NCBI GenBank assembly: GCA_963698715.1
Contig: CAVORW010000005.1
Coordinates: 203,385-267,384 of the forward strand
Direction: 5' to 3'
Source of the DNA: CAWHJB01 sp963698715
GTDB lineage: Bacteria; Chloroflexota; Anaerolineae; Anaerolineales; UBA4823
Length of the DNA: 64,000 bases
Shown: one piece after another, positions 1 through 8,373 of the stretch
How the letters are laid out: the number at the start of each line of letters is the position of its first letter
How positions within the stretch are numbered: the stretch's first letter is position 1
Program-made: the position numbers and the translations under genes
The notes under the pieces: generated by a model
The model's database searches: none
What the model was told of the DNA's origin: nothing
The model's input: only the letters and a program-made list of their open reading frames with translations

Positions 1-1329
1 AAAACCAGTCTGTTAGGCAACCCCGACTGCGAAATTTGTAGCGGGATTGGCTATGTGCGCCTGGACTTACCGGTAGGCCATCCCGAATTCGGCAGAGTTC
101 AAATCTGCTCTTGCCGGAATACCCAGGTGACGCAGCAGATCCGCCAGCGGTTATTCACAATTAGCCAATTGGATGAATTAAAGCATCTGTCTTTCGAAAA
201 TTTCAACCCACAGGGACGGGGCTATTTATGGCCAAAAGAAAGCGAAACCCTTGAGGCAGCTTATCAAACAGCACTTACGTTTTCCCGGAGGTTAAAGGGC
301 TGGCTGTTGTTGCAAGGTCAATATGGATGCGGGAAGACACACCTGGCAGCTGCGATCGCCAATTTTGCGGTCAGCATGGGTGTCCCGACGCTTTTTATCA
401 CGGTCCCAGACCTGCTGGATAGTCTGCGCTTTGCCTATCACGATCCTACTACGACCTTTGAGGAGCGCTTTGAGCAGGTTCGAACTGCGCCGTTGTTGAT
501 TATGGATGATTTCGGCACCCAGAACGCTACCAATTGGGCGCAGGAAAAACTATTCCAGATCGTGAATTATCGCTACATCAACCAGCTCCCCACGGTTGTC
601 ACCACCAATCTGAGCATAGAACAAATCGAGGAGCGGATACGATCCAGGCTGGAAGACTCTGAACTCATCACAAAGATACAAATCATGGCGCCCGATTATC
701 GAGATCCAGGGGGCAATCCAAGCCACCACAGATTATCCTCGTTGGCGATGATGAAAAAGTACACATTTGCCAGCTTTGATCTCCGCCGAGATGAAGACTT
801 AAATCAGGACGATCTGCACAGCCTTGAACGGGCTTACGAAGCAGCGCGCGCCTACGCAGATAAACCAAAAGGCTGGCTTATCCTGACAGGACCCTATGGC
901 TGCGGCAAGACCCACCTGGCAGCAGCCATTGCCAACTACCGGGCTGAAGTAGCGCTTCCACCTCTTTTTGTGGCCGTGCCAGACCTGTTAGACCATTTGC
1001 GAGCCACTTTCAGCCCAAGCAGCAATGTCACATTGGACCATGTCTTCGAAGACGTCCGCACGACCGATTTGCTGATATTGGATGACTTGATTACCAAATC
1101 GAGCACACCATGGGTGCGCGAGAAGCTTTACCAGCTATTCAACTATCGTTATGTTGCCGAGCTGGCAACCGTGATCACTACTGTTGAGAACCAAGATGAG
1201 ATAGACGAACGCCTGCGCAGCCGCATGGAAGACGATCGCTTCTGCACTCGGATTCCGATAACAGTTCCTGGTTATCGTGGCACTCGGCCTGCTACCCGAG
1301 GCAAGCCCCGCAGCCGACGCACAAAATAA
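1..1329 (+). CDS. Tandem IstB/DnaC-type AAA+ ATPase with N-terminal zinc motif (5' partial)
   Basis: The frame is open from base 1, so the gene starts before the window; a GTG at 55 is only an internal candidate start. The first visible residues hold a CxxC pair (CEIC) and, about 30 residues on, a second pair (CSC), like the zinc finger that precedes DnaC/DnaI-type helicase loaders. Counting from the GTG, two complete AAA+ modules follow. The first has Walker A GQYGCGKT at 88-95 and Walker B LLIMDD at 147-152; the second has GPYGCGKT at 279-286 and LLILDD at 339-344. Each ends with a similar RSRLED/RSRMED sensor segment. IstB/DnaC proteins normally have one such module, so this is an internal duplication. 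Likely role: ATP-dependent loading or remodelling on DNA. It could be a replication helicase loader or a relic of an IstB helper; no transposase is adjacent on the visible side. Confidence 0.8.
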   Translation, partial: KTSLLGNPDCEICSGIGYVRLDLPVGHPEFGRVQICSCRNTQVTQQIRQRLFTISQLDELKHLSFENFNPQGRGYLWPKESETLEAAYQTALTFSRRLKGWLLLQGQYGCGKTHLAAAIANFAVSMGVPTLFITVPDLLDSLRFAYHDPTTTFEERFEQVRTAPLLIMDDFGTQNATNWAQEKLFQIVNYRYINQLPTVVTTNLSIEQIEERIRSRLEDSELITKIQIMAPDYRDPGGNPSHHRLSSLAMMKKYTFASFDLRRDEDLNQDDLHSLERAYEAARAYADKPKGWLILTGPYGCGKTHLAAAIANYRAEVALPPLFVAVPDLLDHLRATFSPSSNVTLDHVFEDVRTTDLLILDDLITKSSTPWVREKLYQLFNYRYVAELATVITTVENQDEIDERLRSRMEDDRFCTRIPITVPGYRGTRPATRGKPRSRRTK

Positions 1330-1428
1330 TTTGCTCAGCCTAAAGTTGGTTGAGGCAGAAAATGATTGTAATTTAAAGGCTGACTTCCCATCCGTACCGC
1401 TTTACCTGATATCTTATAGGAGTAGTTC

Positions 1429-1623
1429 ATGCCAACTGAAGCCAAGTGTATTTATTGTGACCGTAATTCCCAACAGGTCCCCATTCTGAGCGTGCAATAC
1501 CAGGACAAAACCTTTTGGATTTGTCCCCAGCATCTCCCGGTTCTGATCCACAAACCGGGACAGCTGGCGGATAAACTACCCGGGCTGGAAAATTTATCAC
1601 CGGCAGAAGAGCACCATCACTAA
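1429..1623 (+). CDS. Small zinc-binding protein (64 aa)
   Basis: A 64-residue protein with CIYC near the N-terminus and CPQH about 25 residues later, a likely four-ligand zinc site. A good ribosome binding site (GGAG, 9 bases before the ATG) supports translation. The stop lies 5 bases before the histidine kinase start, so the two are probably co-transcribed and translationally coupled. No family name is recognised. It may be an accessory or metal/redox-sensing partner of the two-component system, which is inference from position only. Confidence 0.65.
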   Translation: MPTEAKCIYCDRNSQQVPILSVQYQDKTFWICPQHLPVLIHKPGQLADKLPGLENLSPAEEHHH

Positions 1624-1628
1624 TCCTG

Positions 1629-2786
1629 ATGGACGAACATTCGGACGCCGGAGAGCTGCAAAGGCGTAACCGAGAACTCTCTATCCTGAACATCATTGCT
1701 CAGGCGCTTAATCGTTCCGTTGACTTGGAACAAACGCTTCATGCGGCTCTCGCCCAGGCGGCTGATTTGCTGGATCTGCACACCGGATGGATCTGGCTGC
1801 TGGATGAAACTGGTGGCGATGCGTACCTGGCGGCCACTCAAAACCTGCCCCCCGGCTTAGCCAGCCATCCTGAACTGATGGAGGGTTCTTGCTACTGCCT
1901 GGATACCTATCGAGCTGGCGACCTGAGCGGAGCAGCCAACGTCAATGTAGTTACTTGCAGCCGGCTGAAGAAATTGGTTGGAGGGACTGCCGGGCTGCGC
2001 TACCATGCCAGCATTCCTCTTTATGCTCACGGTAAGCAGTTGGGAGTGCTCAACCTGGCCAGCGCAGACTGGCGCGAATTATCCCAGGCTGATTTAAGGC
2101 TGCTGTACACGATTGGTGATTTACTCAGTATTGCCATCGAAAGAGCACGCTTGTTCACCCAAAGCACGATGTTTGGTGCAGTCACCGAACGCAATCGGCT
2201 GGCCCGTGAGATTCATGATACCCTCGCCCAAGGTTTAGCAGGGATTGTACTGCAGTTAGAAACCGCAGAAGTCCTGCTTGGAGCCAGCCAGCAAAACGAA
2301 AAGTTGGAGCGTTCCATTCATCAGGCCTTGGAGCTGGCGCGTGCTAACCTTGATGAGGCCCGCCGTTCAGTCATGGATCTAAGAGCAGCCCCTCTGGAGG
2401 GTCGCTCCCTGGCAGATGCTCTGGCCAGCCTGACGAAGTCAACTGAAGAGCACGCCTCGGCCGCGCTACGCTTCCAAGTCACTGGAGCAAACCAGCCGCT
2501 GCCAGTGCGGATTGAAACCGGATTGTTCCGGATAGCCCAGGAGGCGGTCGCGAACGCAGTCCAGCATGCTGCAGCCAGCCAGATCACAATTAAACTCACT
2601 CTGGAGCCTGGACAGGCCAGACTGATGATAGAGGATAACGGGCGAGGGTTTGATCCTGCCCAAACTCCCACGGGGCATTTTGGGCTGATTGGCCTGAACG
2701 AACGCGCCCGGTTGTTTGGGGGGCGGTTATTCCTTGAGAGTGAACCAGGCGTTGGAACCCGGGTTGAAGTCATCGTGCCGCTCTGA
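1629..2786 (+). CDS. Cytosolic GAF-domain sensor histidine kinase (NarX/DegS type)
   Basis: 385 residues with no membrane segment, so a cytosolic sensor. Residues 15-175 form a GAF domain, followed by a HisKA_3 dimerisation/phosphoacceptor helix (REIHDTLAQGL, His196) and a HATPase_c domain with an N box (AQEAVANAVQHA) and G boxes (DNGRGF, GHFGLIGL). HisKA_3 kinases partner NarL/FixJ-type regulators, and one follows directly. The GAF domain has three cysteines (88, 90, 110) in a short span, which could bind a metal or sense redox state; that is inference. Signal unknown. It lies between the small zinc protein and the response regulator on the same strand. Confidence 0.9.
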   Translation: MDEHSDAGELQRRNRELSILNIIAQALNRSVDLEQTLHAALAQAADLLDLHTGWIWLLDETGGDAYLAATQNLPPGLASHPELMEGSCYCLDTYRAGDLSGAANVNVVTCSRLKKLVGGTAGLRYHASIPLYAHGKQLGVLNLASADWRELSQADLRLLYTIGDLLSIAIERARLFTQSTMFGAVTERNRLAREIHDTLAQGLAGIVLQLETAEVLLGASQQNEKLERSIHQALELARANLDEARRSVMDLRAAPLEGRSLADALASLTKSTEEHASAALRFQVTGANQPLPVRIETGLFRIAQEAVANAVQHAAASQITIKLTLEPGQARLMIEDNGRGFDPAQTPTGHFGLIGLNERARLFGGRLFLESEPGVGTRVEVIVPL

Positions 2787-2859
2787 TGGTCCCCCTGCCG
2801 GATCTTATTCGCTGCCGATGCAGGTTGGCTGACCTCCAAATCGTAGAGAGAGAGTAGGT

Positions 2860-3510
2860 ATGTCCAAGCCCATTCGAATATTGATTGCCGACGATCATCC
2901 AGTTGTCCGAGATGGGCTGGCTGCGATGCTCAGTACACAACCAGATTTCGAGGTTGTCGCTCAAGCTGCCTCAGGGCCGGAAGCCATCCACAAAGCTGGT
3001 TCTTACCAGCCGGATGTGATCCTGTTAGATCTGGAAATGCCAGAGATGGATGGTGTGGAGGCCTTACAACAGTTAAGGGGCCTGCAGCCAGATATCCAGG
3101 TGCTGGTATTTACCGCCTTCGACACCGATGAGCGGATACTCGCGGCAGTTCAGGCTGGCGCCAAAGGCTATTTGTTAAAAGGCTCACCCAGAGATGAATT
3201 GTTTCGAGCTATCCGGGCCATTAGCGAAGGCGGATCTTTACTGCAGCCAATCGTTGCATCCAAACTATTAAGACAAATTAGCAAACTGCCTGAATCAAAC
3301 AAAGATCGCCTGGAAACTTTGACCGAACGGGAAACCGAAGTTTTGAAACATCTCGCCAGGGGCAAGACCAACCGCGAAATTGCCGAGACCCTGGTGATAA
3401 CCGAGCGTACAGTTAAATTTCACGTATCCGCTATTCTAGCGAAATTGAGGGCCTCAAACCGAACAGAAGCGGTTACCATTGCGGCTCAACTCCATCTCAT
3501 CGACTTATAA
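2860..3510 (+). CDS. NarL/FixJ-family response regulator
   Basis: 216 residues. The receiver domain spans 1-120 with the acidic pair DD at 11-12, the phosphoacceptor Asp57 in LLDLEMPEMDG, and a conserved Lys in AKGYLLKG. A LuxR-type helix-turn-helix fills the C-terminus (LTERETEVLKHLARGKTNRE, then a recognition helix with TERTVKFHV). It is the cognate partner of the kinase ending 73 bases upstream. The MFS gene starts 8 bases after its stop, so that exporter is the obvious co-transcribed and possibly regulated target. Confidence 0.93.
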   Translation: MSKPIRILIADDHPVVRDGLAAMLSTQPDFEVVAQAASGPEAIHKAGSYQPDVILLDLEMPEMDGVEALQQLRGLQPDIQVLVFTAFDTDERILAAVQAGAKGYLLKGSPRDELFRAIRAISEGGSLLQPIVASKLLRQISKLPESNKDRLETLTERETEVLKHLARGKTNREIAETLVITERTVKFHVSAILAKLRASNRTEAVTIAAQLHLIDL

Positions 3511-3518
3511 ACTTAACT

Positions 3519-4709
3519 ATGACAACTCAAACCATTCCATATACCAACTCCAATGAACAAGATTTCCAGACCGGTCAGGTTCTGACTATCGCAAACGGTC
3601 ATTTCGTTCACGATATTTACACTGCCTTCATTGCCCCACTCCTGCCGGTTCTGATGGAACGACTATCTCTTTCATTAACACTTGTTGGATCATTGACCGC
3701 TATCCAGCAGCTGCCCGCATTGTTGAATCCCTTCATCGGGTATCTGGCAGACAAAGTCAGTTTACGCTATTTCGTTATCCTGGCTCCCGGCATTACTGCC
3801 ACCCTGATCAGCAGCCTGGGTTGGGTGCCTAATTACTTTTCCCTGGCAGTCCTGCTGTTTGTGACAGGCATCAGCATAGCCTGTTTTCATGCGCCTGCTC
3901 CAGCCATGGTGGCACGGATTTCGGGTAGAAAAGTTGGGTTGGGGATGAGCCTGTTTATGGCAGGCGGCGAACTGGGCCGAACGGTCGGCCCACTGCTGGC
4001 AGTATGGGCGGTCTCGACCCTGACAATGGAAGGATTTTACAAAATCATGATTCTGGGATGGGCAGCCTCATTCCTGCTGTTTTGGCGGCTGCGAGACCTG
4101 CCCCCGATCACCAATCGTGCTCAGATCAGCCTGCGAGCGATCTCTCCAGTTTTGGCTCGAGTATTTTTTCCATTGATTGTGATCAACCTCTTTCGCAATT
4201 TTATTATAGTTTGTCTCACTATCTATCTACCTACCTATATGAGTCAGGGTGGCGCAAGCCTGTGGATTGCAGGTGCAGCTCTTTCCATTTTGGAATTGGC
4301 TGGGGTTGGCGGCGCGCTGTTGAGCGGAACGATGAGCGATCGCATTGGTCGAAAATCCATTCTGATGATCGCCACAGCCAGTGCTTCACTACTTTTGATG
4401 CTGTTCATTAACCTTCAGGGCTGGGTTCTGATTCCAGCCCTGCTGGCCCTGGGATTCACTGCCCTCTCCACAACACCTGTTATGCTGGCTATCGTGCAGG
4501 AACAACTGCCTAATCATCGAGCAGTGGGCAACGGCCTTTTTATGTCGATTAATTTTCTTTTACTCCCAATCGCAACTCTGACGGTTGGTTTTGTGGGAGA
4601 AAGATACGGCTTGCAAACGGCATACTTCTGGAGCGCTATTGTGGCATTTTTCGCCATCCCAGCTATTCTTAAGCTGCCTATGTTACCAAAATCCGAGACC
4701 GTAAACTAA
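3519..4709 (+). CDS. MFS transporter, fosmidomycin-resistance (Fsr)-like
   Basis: 396 residues with about 12 hydrophobic segments. The N-terminus GHFVHDIYTAFIAPLLPVL and the loop GYLADKVS resemble the Fsr branch of the major facilitator superfamily, and a second-half loop DRIGRKS matches the MFS signature. Fsr-like proteins are proton-driven exporters of small molecules, but substrates across the branch vary and no drug can be assigned here. It is the last gene of the kinase/regulator unit. The dispersed hairpin repeat begins 5 bases after its stop codon. Confidence 0.85.
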   Translation: MTTQTIPYTNSNEQDFQTGQVLTIANGHFVHDIYTAFIAPLLPVLMERLSLSLTLVGSLTAIQQLPALLNPFIGYLADKVSLRYFVILAPGITATLISSLGWVPNYFSLAVLLFVTGISIACFHAPAPAMVARISGRKVGLGMSLFMAGGELGRTVGPLLAVWAVSTLTMEGFYKIMILGWAASFLLFWRLRDLPPITNRAQISLRAISPVLARVFFPLIVINLFRNFIIVCLTIYLPTYMSQGGASLWIAGAALSILELAGVGGALLSGTMSDRIGRKSILMIATASASLLLMLFINLQGWVLIPALLALGFTALSTTPVMLAIVQEQLPNHRAVGNGLFMSINFLLLPIATLTVGFVGERYGLQTAYFWSAIVAFFAIPAILKLPMLPKSETVN

Positions 4710-4713
4710 ATGG

Positions 4714-4826
4714 TTCTTTCGCTAAATTCTTTGCAAACAAAAGAAGGATGTGTGGTGTTCGGTTTGGGCGGTGATGCTGCCCAAACCGAACACCGCAAAA
4801 TCTCTTTTTTCTTAAGTGACTTGCCG
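4714..4826 (+). repeat. Dispersed hairpin repeat, copy A
   Basis: A 113-base unit whose core is an 18-base inverted repeat (arms 4752-4769 and 4779-4796, one mismatch near the base) around a 9-base loop. By eye about three quarters of the bases match a second unit at 37802-37912, including flanks outside the stem (TTCTTTCG.TAAATTCTTTG on the left, AATCTC.TT.TTCTT on the right). Shared flanks show a common repeat, not two unrelated terminators. It sits immediately downstream of the MFS gene. Confidence 0.75.
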
Positions 4827-5058
4827 CAAAAAAACCAATAAACACATGATTGCAAAATCAGGATTCGTCTAGGAATAGCTCGAACTCGCAATGAAGAAGA
4901 TTGGTTGTGTTGAATTATTTCATACGGATCTCTGAGTTTTTCAATATAACAATCTCTTTGTTGTGCCACAGAAAAATATCCTATATAGCTTAAAATAATC
5001 TCATGCCTGTACAAAAGTCCAGGTACAAAGTATGAACTTATGGACAGGATCAGACTGA

Positions 5059-5090
5059 CCCGCCGCACGTTACGGCGGGCTTTTTATTTT
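5059..5090 (+). terminator. Rho-independent terminator
   Basis: A 7-bp G+C stem CCCGCCG / CGGCGGG with a 7-base loop is followed at once by TTTTTATTTT. It reads in the + direction. The nearest upstream gene is the MFS transporter 350 bases away, so it may end read-through from that operon or an unannotated RNA in between. Confidence 0.75.
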
Positions 5091-5210
5091 GTTATCCTCC
5101 TAACCAGATTGCCAGCCTAAAGCGGCTCAGCCCATAACTACACTCGCTAAAGTTCAATTGTCGAGCTGAGCAGCCTGGCAACAATGACTGGAGGATAATC
5201 TTGTCAACTA

Positions 5211-5503
5211 CCACCCGCTAAAGCGAGTGGCTTGTCACTGGAGTAGTGGAGTGCCCTAAGTACTAAACCGTTTCTCAACTCCGAGACATTCGCCGTTATT
5301 CCGGGTTATGCGCTGTTGTACCCGGCGGCGTTTCGGCTGGTTGACTTCTCTTACGAGAGAGAGCGGGGTCGGCCCGCAGCAGCCCTGCTTGCAGGAATTT
5401 ATCGTACTTCCCGCAAACAACAGCGCAGTTTGTTGGAACAATTGTACTAAAGAAAGGAGATGTCGGCTTCCTCCACCCGCTAAAGCGAGTGGTTTCCGCC
5501 GAC
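5211..5503. ncRNA. Structured segment bounded by IS200/IS605-like hairpins (candidate orphan omega-RNA/HEARO-like element)
   Basis: No gene fits 4710-5507. Within it the same 20-base imperfect hairpin CCACCCGCTAAAGCGAGTGG occurs twice in direct orientation, at 5211-5230 and 5473-5492, about 260 bases apart. The second copy is enclosed by GTCGGC/GCCGAC (5462-5467, 5498-5503). Mismatched subterminal hairpins of this kind are typical of IS200/IS605 and related IscB/TnpB elements. The interior folds strongly: 5291-5330 gives a two-step helix (CGCCG with CGGCG, CCGGGT with ACCCGG), and further small hairpins lie at 5255-5285 and 5350-5375. No tnpA, tnpB or iscB is present. The family is not proven; strand is undecided. 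Confidence 0.45.
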
Positions 5504-5507
5504 AAGA

Positions 5508-6224
5508 ATGATGAATGTCGAAAATAAACGCACCGCCATCATCACAGGCGCCAGCCGAGGACTTGGACTGGCCCTGGCGCGCGCCCTGGCAAAACAGAGC
5601 TGGAATTTAATCATCGACGCGCGCGGTAAGGCCGCATTGTGGGATGTGCGGGGTGAACTCGAGCAAATGACCCGGGTGTGGGCAATACCAGGTGATATCA
5701 AGGACCCAATCCACCGTCAGAGACTTGCCGATGCAACTGCTGAAGCGGGTGGGGCCGATCTGGTCTTTAATAATGCCAGCATTCTTGGACCGAGCCCGCA
5801 GCCCGCCTTGCTGGCGTATCCTTTAGAGGCCTTAGCAGATGTGTATAAAACCAATGTAATAGCGCCCCTAGGCCTTCTACAGGCCGTACAGAGCCATTTA
5901 AAACCTGGGGCTCGCATAATCAACATCACCAGCGATGCCGGTCTTGAGGTCTATGAAGGCTGGGGAGGATATGGCTCAAGCAAAGCTGCCCTCGAGCATC
6001 TCAGCGCAATCCTTGCCGCAGAAAATACAACTTTCAAGGTCTATTGGGTAGATCCAGGTGATATGCGCACTCAAATGCATCAGGAAGCTTTTCTGGGAGA
6101 AGATATCAGTGACCGCCCTCTGCCGGAAGCATCCATCCCTGGCTTGCTCGAATTAGTGGCAGGAAATTTACCCAGCGGTCGTTATCTAGCCCGCAACATC
6201 CCGCTGCAGGTACTGGGATGTTAA
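5508..6224 (+). CDS. Short-chain dehydrogenase/reductase
   Basis: 238 residues, Rossmann fold. The nucleotide-binding loop TGASRGLG is near residue 15, NNAS near 90, the catalytic Ser in NITSD, and the YGSSK catalytic Tyr/Lys motif about 15 residues later. Substrate unknown. The start could be either of two adjacent ATGs (5508 or 5511). There is no normal ribosome binding site next to them because the hairpin-bounded element ends only 4 bases upstream, so its native leader may have been displaced. The stop overlaps the start of the QueA-like gene by 7 bases, which suggests coupled translation. Confidence 0.87.
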   Translation: MMNVENKRTAIITGASRGLGLALARALAKQSWNLIIDARGKAALWDVRGELEQMTRVWAIPGDIKDPIHRQRLADATAEAGGADLVFNNASILGPSPQPALLAYPLEALADVYKTNVIAPLGLLQAVQSHLKPGARIINITSDAGLEVYEGWGGYGSSKAALEHLSAILAAENTTFKVYWVDPGDMRTQMHQEAFLGEDISDRPLPEASIPGLLELVAGNLPSGRYLARNIPLQVLGC

Positions 6225-7339
6225 CGCACTCAAACACCCTAAGCAAAGTCGACATCTGGAAGATGCCGGACTTGAGGCCGCTTGATTTCCAGCTACCAAA
6301 GGAATTAGAAGCGGGCGCACCTCCCGAAGCCCGTGGCCTAAGCCGCGATCAAGTTCGATTAATGGTTACCCACCGGGTTAATCATTCTGTCATCCACACG
6401 CAGTTTCACCATCTGCCAGATTATTTTGAACCCGGAGATGTGCTGGTTATCAACACCAGTGGCACTCTGAACGCAGCTTTGAGTGCTGTCCGGCAGGACG
6501 GAACTACCCTGGAACTGCATCTCTCTACCCATCTGCCTGCCGATCTATGGATTGTCGAGCTGCGCCAGCCCACCGGACAAGCCAGCGAGGCATTTCACCA
6601 TGGTCAGGCTGGCGAGCGGTTGCAGCTTCCAGGCGGTGGAAGTGCCTTCATCCACACTCCTTACAGGTCGGATCAACGGGTGGAAATGGCTATGAATGCA
6701 TCCAAGGTGCGATTGTGGATTGCTACTTTAGAGCTTCCACGACCGACCGATACTTACCTGGAGGAACACGGTTTCCCAATTCGTTATAAATACGTCAAAG
6801 AACCCTGGCCTAATTGTTATTACCAGACCGTTTATGCTACTAAAAAAGGCAGCGCAGAAATGCCTTCTGCGGGACGGGCTTTCACTTCCGAACTGATCAC
6901 AGAGCTGATCGCCAAAGGCGTACAGATCGCACCCTTAATCTTGCACACCGGGGTTGCCAGCCTGGAGGATCACGAACCGCCCTATGAAGAGTATTATGAA
7001 GTTCCCGCTACAACCGCCCAGATCATCAATAATGCTCGCCTGGCCGGAAATCGCGTGATTGCAGTCGGGACAACGACTGTCCGAGCGTTAGAAACCGTAA
7101 CCAGCCAAGATGGTAGTACCCAGCCCGGTGAAGGCTGGACTCGATTAATAATTACTCCGGAGCGTGGTTTACGTGCGGTAAATGGATTGCTGACTGGGTT
7201 GCACGAACCACGTTCCAGCCACCTGGCTATGCTCGAGGCGCTGGCAGGACGCAAACATTTGCGCCTGGCTTATAACGCAGCTATCCAACATGGTTACCTG
7301 TGGCATGAATTTGGCGACTTGCATTTACTCTTACCTTGA
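6218..7339 (+). CDS. queA: QueA-like S-adenosylmethionine:tRNA ribosyltransferase-isomerase
   Basis: 373 residues; the alternative start MPDLRPLDF at 6263 aligns better with family N-termini. QueA transfers the ribosyl part of S-adenosylmethionine to preQ1 in tRNA to make epoxyqueuosine. Recognisable blocks are LPKELEAGAPPEARGLSRD, the FEPGDVLVINTSGTLNA motif, PSAGRAFTSELI, and VIAVGTTTVRALE. The usual LHVGLGTFRPV block is replaced by a divergent ILHTGVASLEDHEPPYEEYY, so this may be a QueA-like paralogue rather than the housekeeping enzyme. No other queuosine gene is nearby. It overlaps the SDR gene and converges on the M23 gene 44 bases downstream. Confidence 0.8.
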   Translation: MLTHSNTLSKVDIWKMPDLRPLDFQLPKELEAGAPPEARGLSRDQVRLMVTHRVNHSVIHTQFHHLPDYFEPGDVLVINTSGTLNAALSAVRQDGTTLELHLSTHLPADLWIVELRQPTGQASEAFHHGQAGERLQLPGGGSAFIHTPYRSDQRVEMAMNASKVRLWIATLELPRPTDTYLEEHGFPIRYKYVKEPWPNCYYQTVYATKKGSAEMPSAGRAFTSELITELIAKGVQIAPLILHTGVASLEDHEPPYEEYYEVPATTAQIINNARLAGNRVIAVGTTTVRALETVTSQDGSTQPGEGWTRLIITPERGLRAVNGLLTGLHEPRSSHLAMLEALAGRKHLRLAYNAAIQHGYLWHEFGDLHLLLP

Positions 7340-7383
7340 AGCTGACACCACCAAATCCATGCAAGATATTCATATTTTCCAGC

Positions 7384-8241
7384 TCAGGGCAGGGTTTGTG
7401 GAGCCAGAAGCACCAGCGGGTTGAAATGACGAAATTCACCACCGATGCGCCAACGTAGATAATTTTCCTTTTCAATTTCGGTTGATTCAGCCAGATAAAA
7501 TCCCATCCGGTCAAATTTAATCCCAGCCGGACCCAGTCGGGTTTCCAGATGCAGGTGTGCTACACCTGCATTGCCACTTTTACCAACCGTCCCTAACAAC
7601 TGGCAAGCGGCCAATGCTTGTCCAGCCCGCATCTGGGGAGCTTTCTCCAGGTGAGCATATAGTGTATACAGGCTCTCCCCTTCCCTGAACTCTAGAAAAG
7701 GTATGGAGCCCGCCGGAATTAAGGCTAGGCTGCTCTCCACGACAATTACATTCCCATATGGAAAACTGCCTTCCAGGGCCATTGCAACCTCGCCAGGCAA
7801 CAAGGCCTGTACGCCAGTCCCTTGAATGGATGCCTGTTCTCCGCGCCGGTAGTATGAAAAATCGATCCCGTGGTGGCGGTCTTCCTTACCGGGTGGCGGT
7901 GGAGCATAGGCTGATGAGATAATTTGTGTGATTTCTGCTAGTTCGATCCCAGCCAGGGGCGAACACACCTCAGCCGGGGCAGCCCTCTCAACTTGCGATA
8001 ATTCTACCTGGGCTGGTGCTGCCGTCGAAAGCGAGTCAATCTGTTCTTCCAAATGGGCAAGGTCAGGTGGTATGGTCGGGGTGCGGTCTGTGGATCTGGA
8101 CTGCGCGGTTGATGCCAATGTTTCGACAACGACTTGCCCGCCAGGCGGTCTGACATCTGCCAGCTGACTATCGGTCTTGCAGCTCATTAAGACCAATCCT
8201 GCAAGCAGCGCCATGAGATTTAGGGTAGTACGCAGTTTCAT
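7384..8241 (-). CDS. M23-family (LytM-like) metallopeptidase lipoprotein
   Basis: 285 residues from the ATG at 8241. That start gives a proper signal peptide (MKLRTTLNLMALLAG) and a lipobox with Cys21; a longer reading to 8367 would bury it. The C-terminal half is an M23 domain with both metal motifs: HHGID (HxxxD) near residue 125 and HLHLE (HxH) near 235, plus the typical YAHL segment. M23 enzymes cut peptidoglycan cross-bridges, here presumably as a membrane-anchored extracytoplasmic enzyme in cell-wall turnover. Its native promoter region has been split by the insertion sequence starting 60 bases upstream. Confidence 0.87.
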   Translation of the reverse strand: MKLRTTLNLMALLAGLVLMSCKTDSQLADVRPPGGQVVVETLASTAQSRSTDRTPTIPPDLAHLEEQIDSLSTAAPAQVELSQVERAAPAEVCSPLAGIELAEITQIISSAYAPPPPGKEDRHHGIDFSYYRRGEQASIQGTGVQALLPGEVAMALEGSFPYGNVIVVESSLALIPAGSIPFLEFREGESLYTLYAHLEKAPQMRAGQALAACQLLGTVGKSGNAGVAHLHLETRLGPAGIKFDRMGFYLAESTEIEKENYLRWRIGGEFRHFNPLVLLAPQTLP

Positions 8242-8291
8242 AGCAAAATTATACATTGGAGCGAGCAGGGATGGATGAATTCTATAGTGCA

Positions 8292-8300
8292 GCAACCAGT
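8292..8300. repeat. Left target-site duplication of the insertion sequence
   Basis: GCAACCAGT immediately outside the left inverted repeat. It is identical to 9789-9797 on the other side, a perfect 9-bp direct repeat expected from transposition. Confidence 0.9.
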
Positions 8301-8323
8301 GTGAGCGCGCAAATGTTGTCAGA
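8301..8323 (+). repeat. Terminal inverted repeat, left
   Basis: Begins GTGAGCGCGCAAATG and matches the reverse complement of 9766-9788 at 22 of 23 positions. Confidence 0.9.
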
Positions 8324-8373
8324 CGGCAAGAGGAAGACCGGCGCGCCTGAAACAGAGATTTTGCCAATCATCA

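Noticed and set aside
4706..5068. 120-codon open frame on the minus strand
   Set aside because: It reads through the hairpin repeat; the matching frame at the other repeat copy (37770-37970) shows the same repeat-derived residues only. No start signal.
5480..5507. CRISPR-like repeat because CCACCCGCTAAAGCGAGTGG occurs twice
   Set aside because: Only two copies 260 bases apart, self-complementary, no regular spacers and no cas genes in the window.
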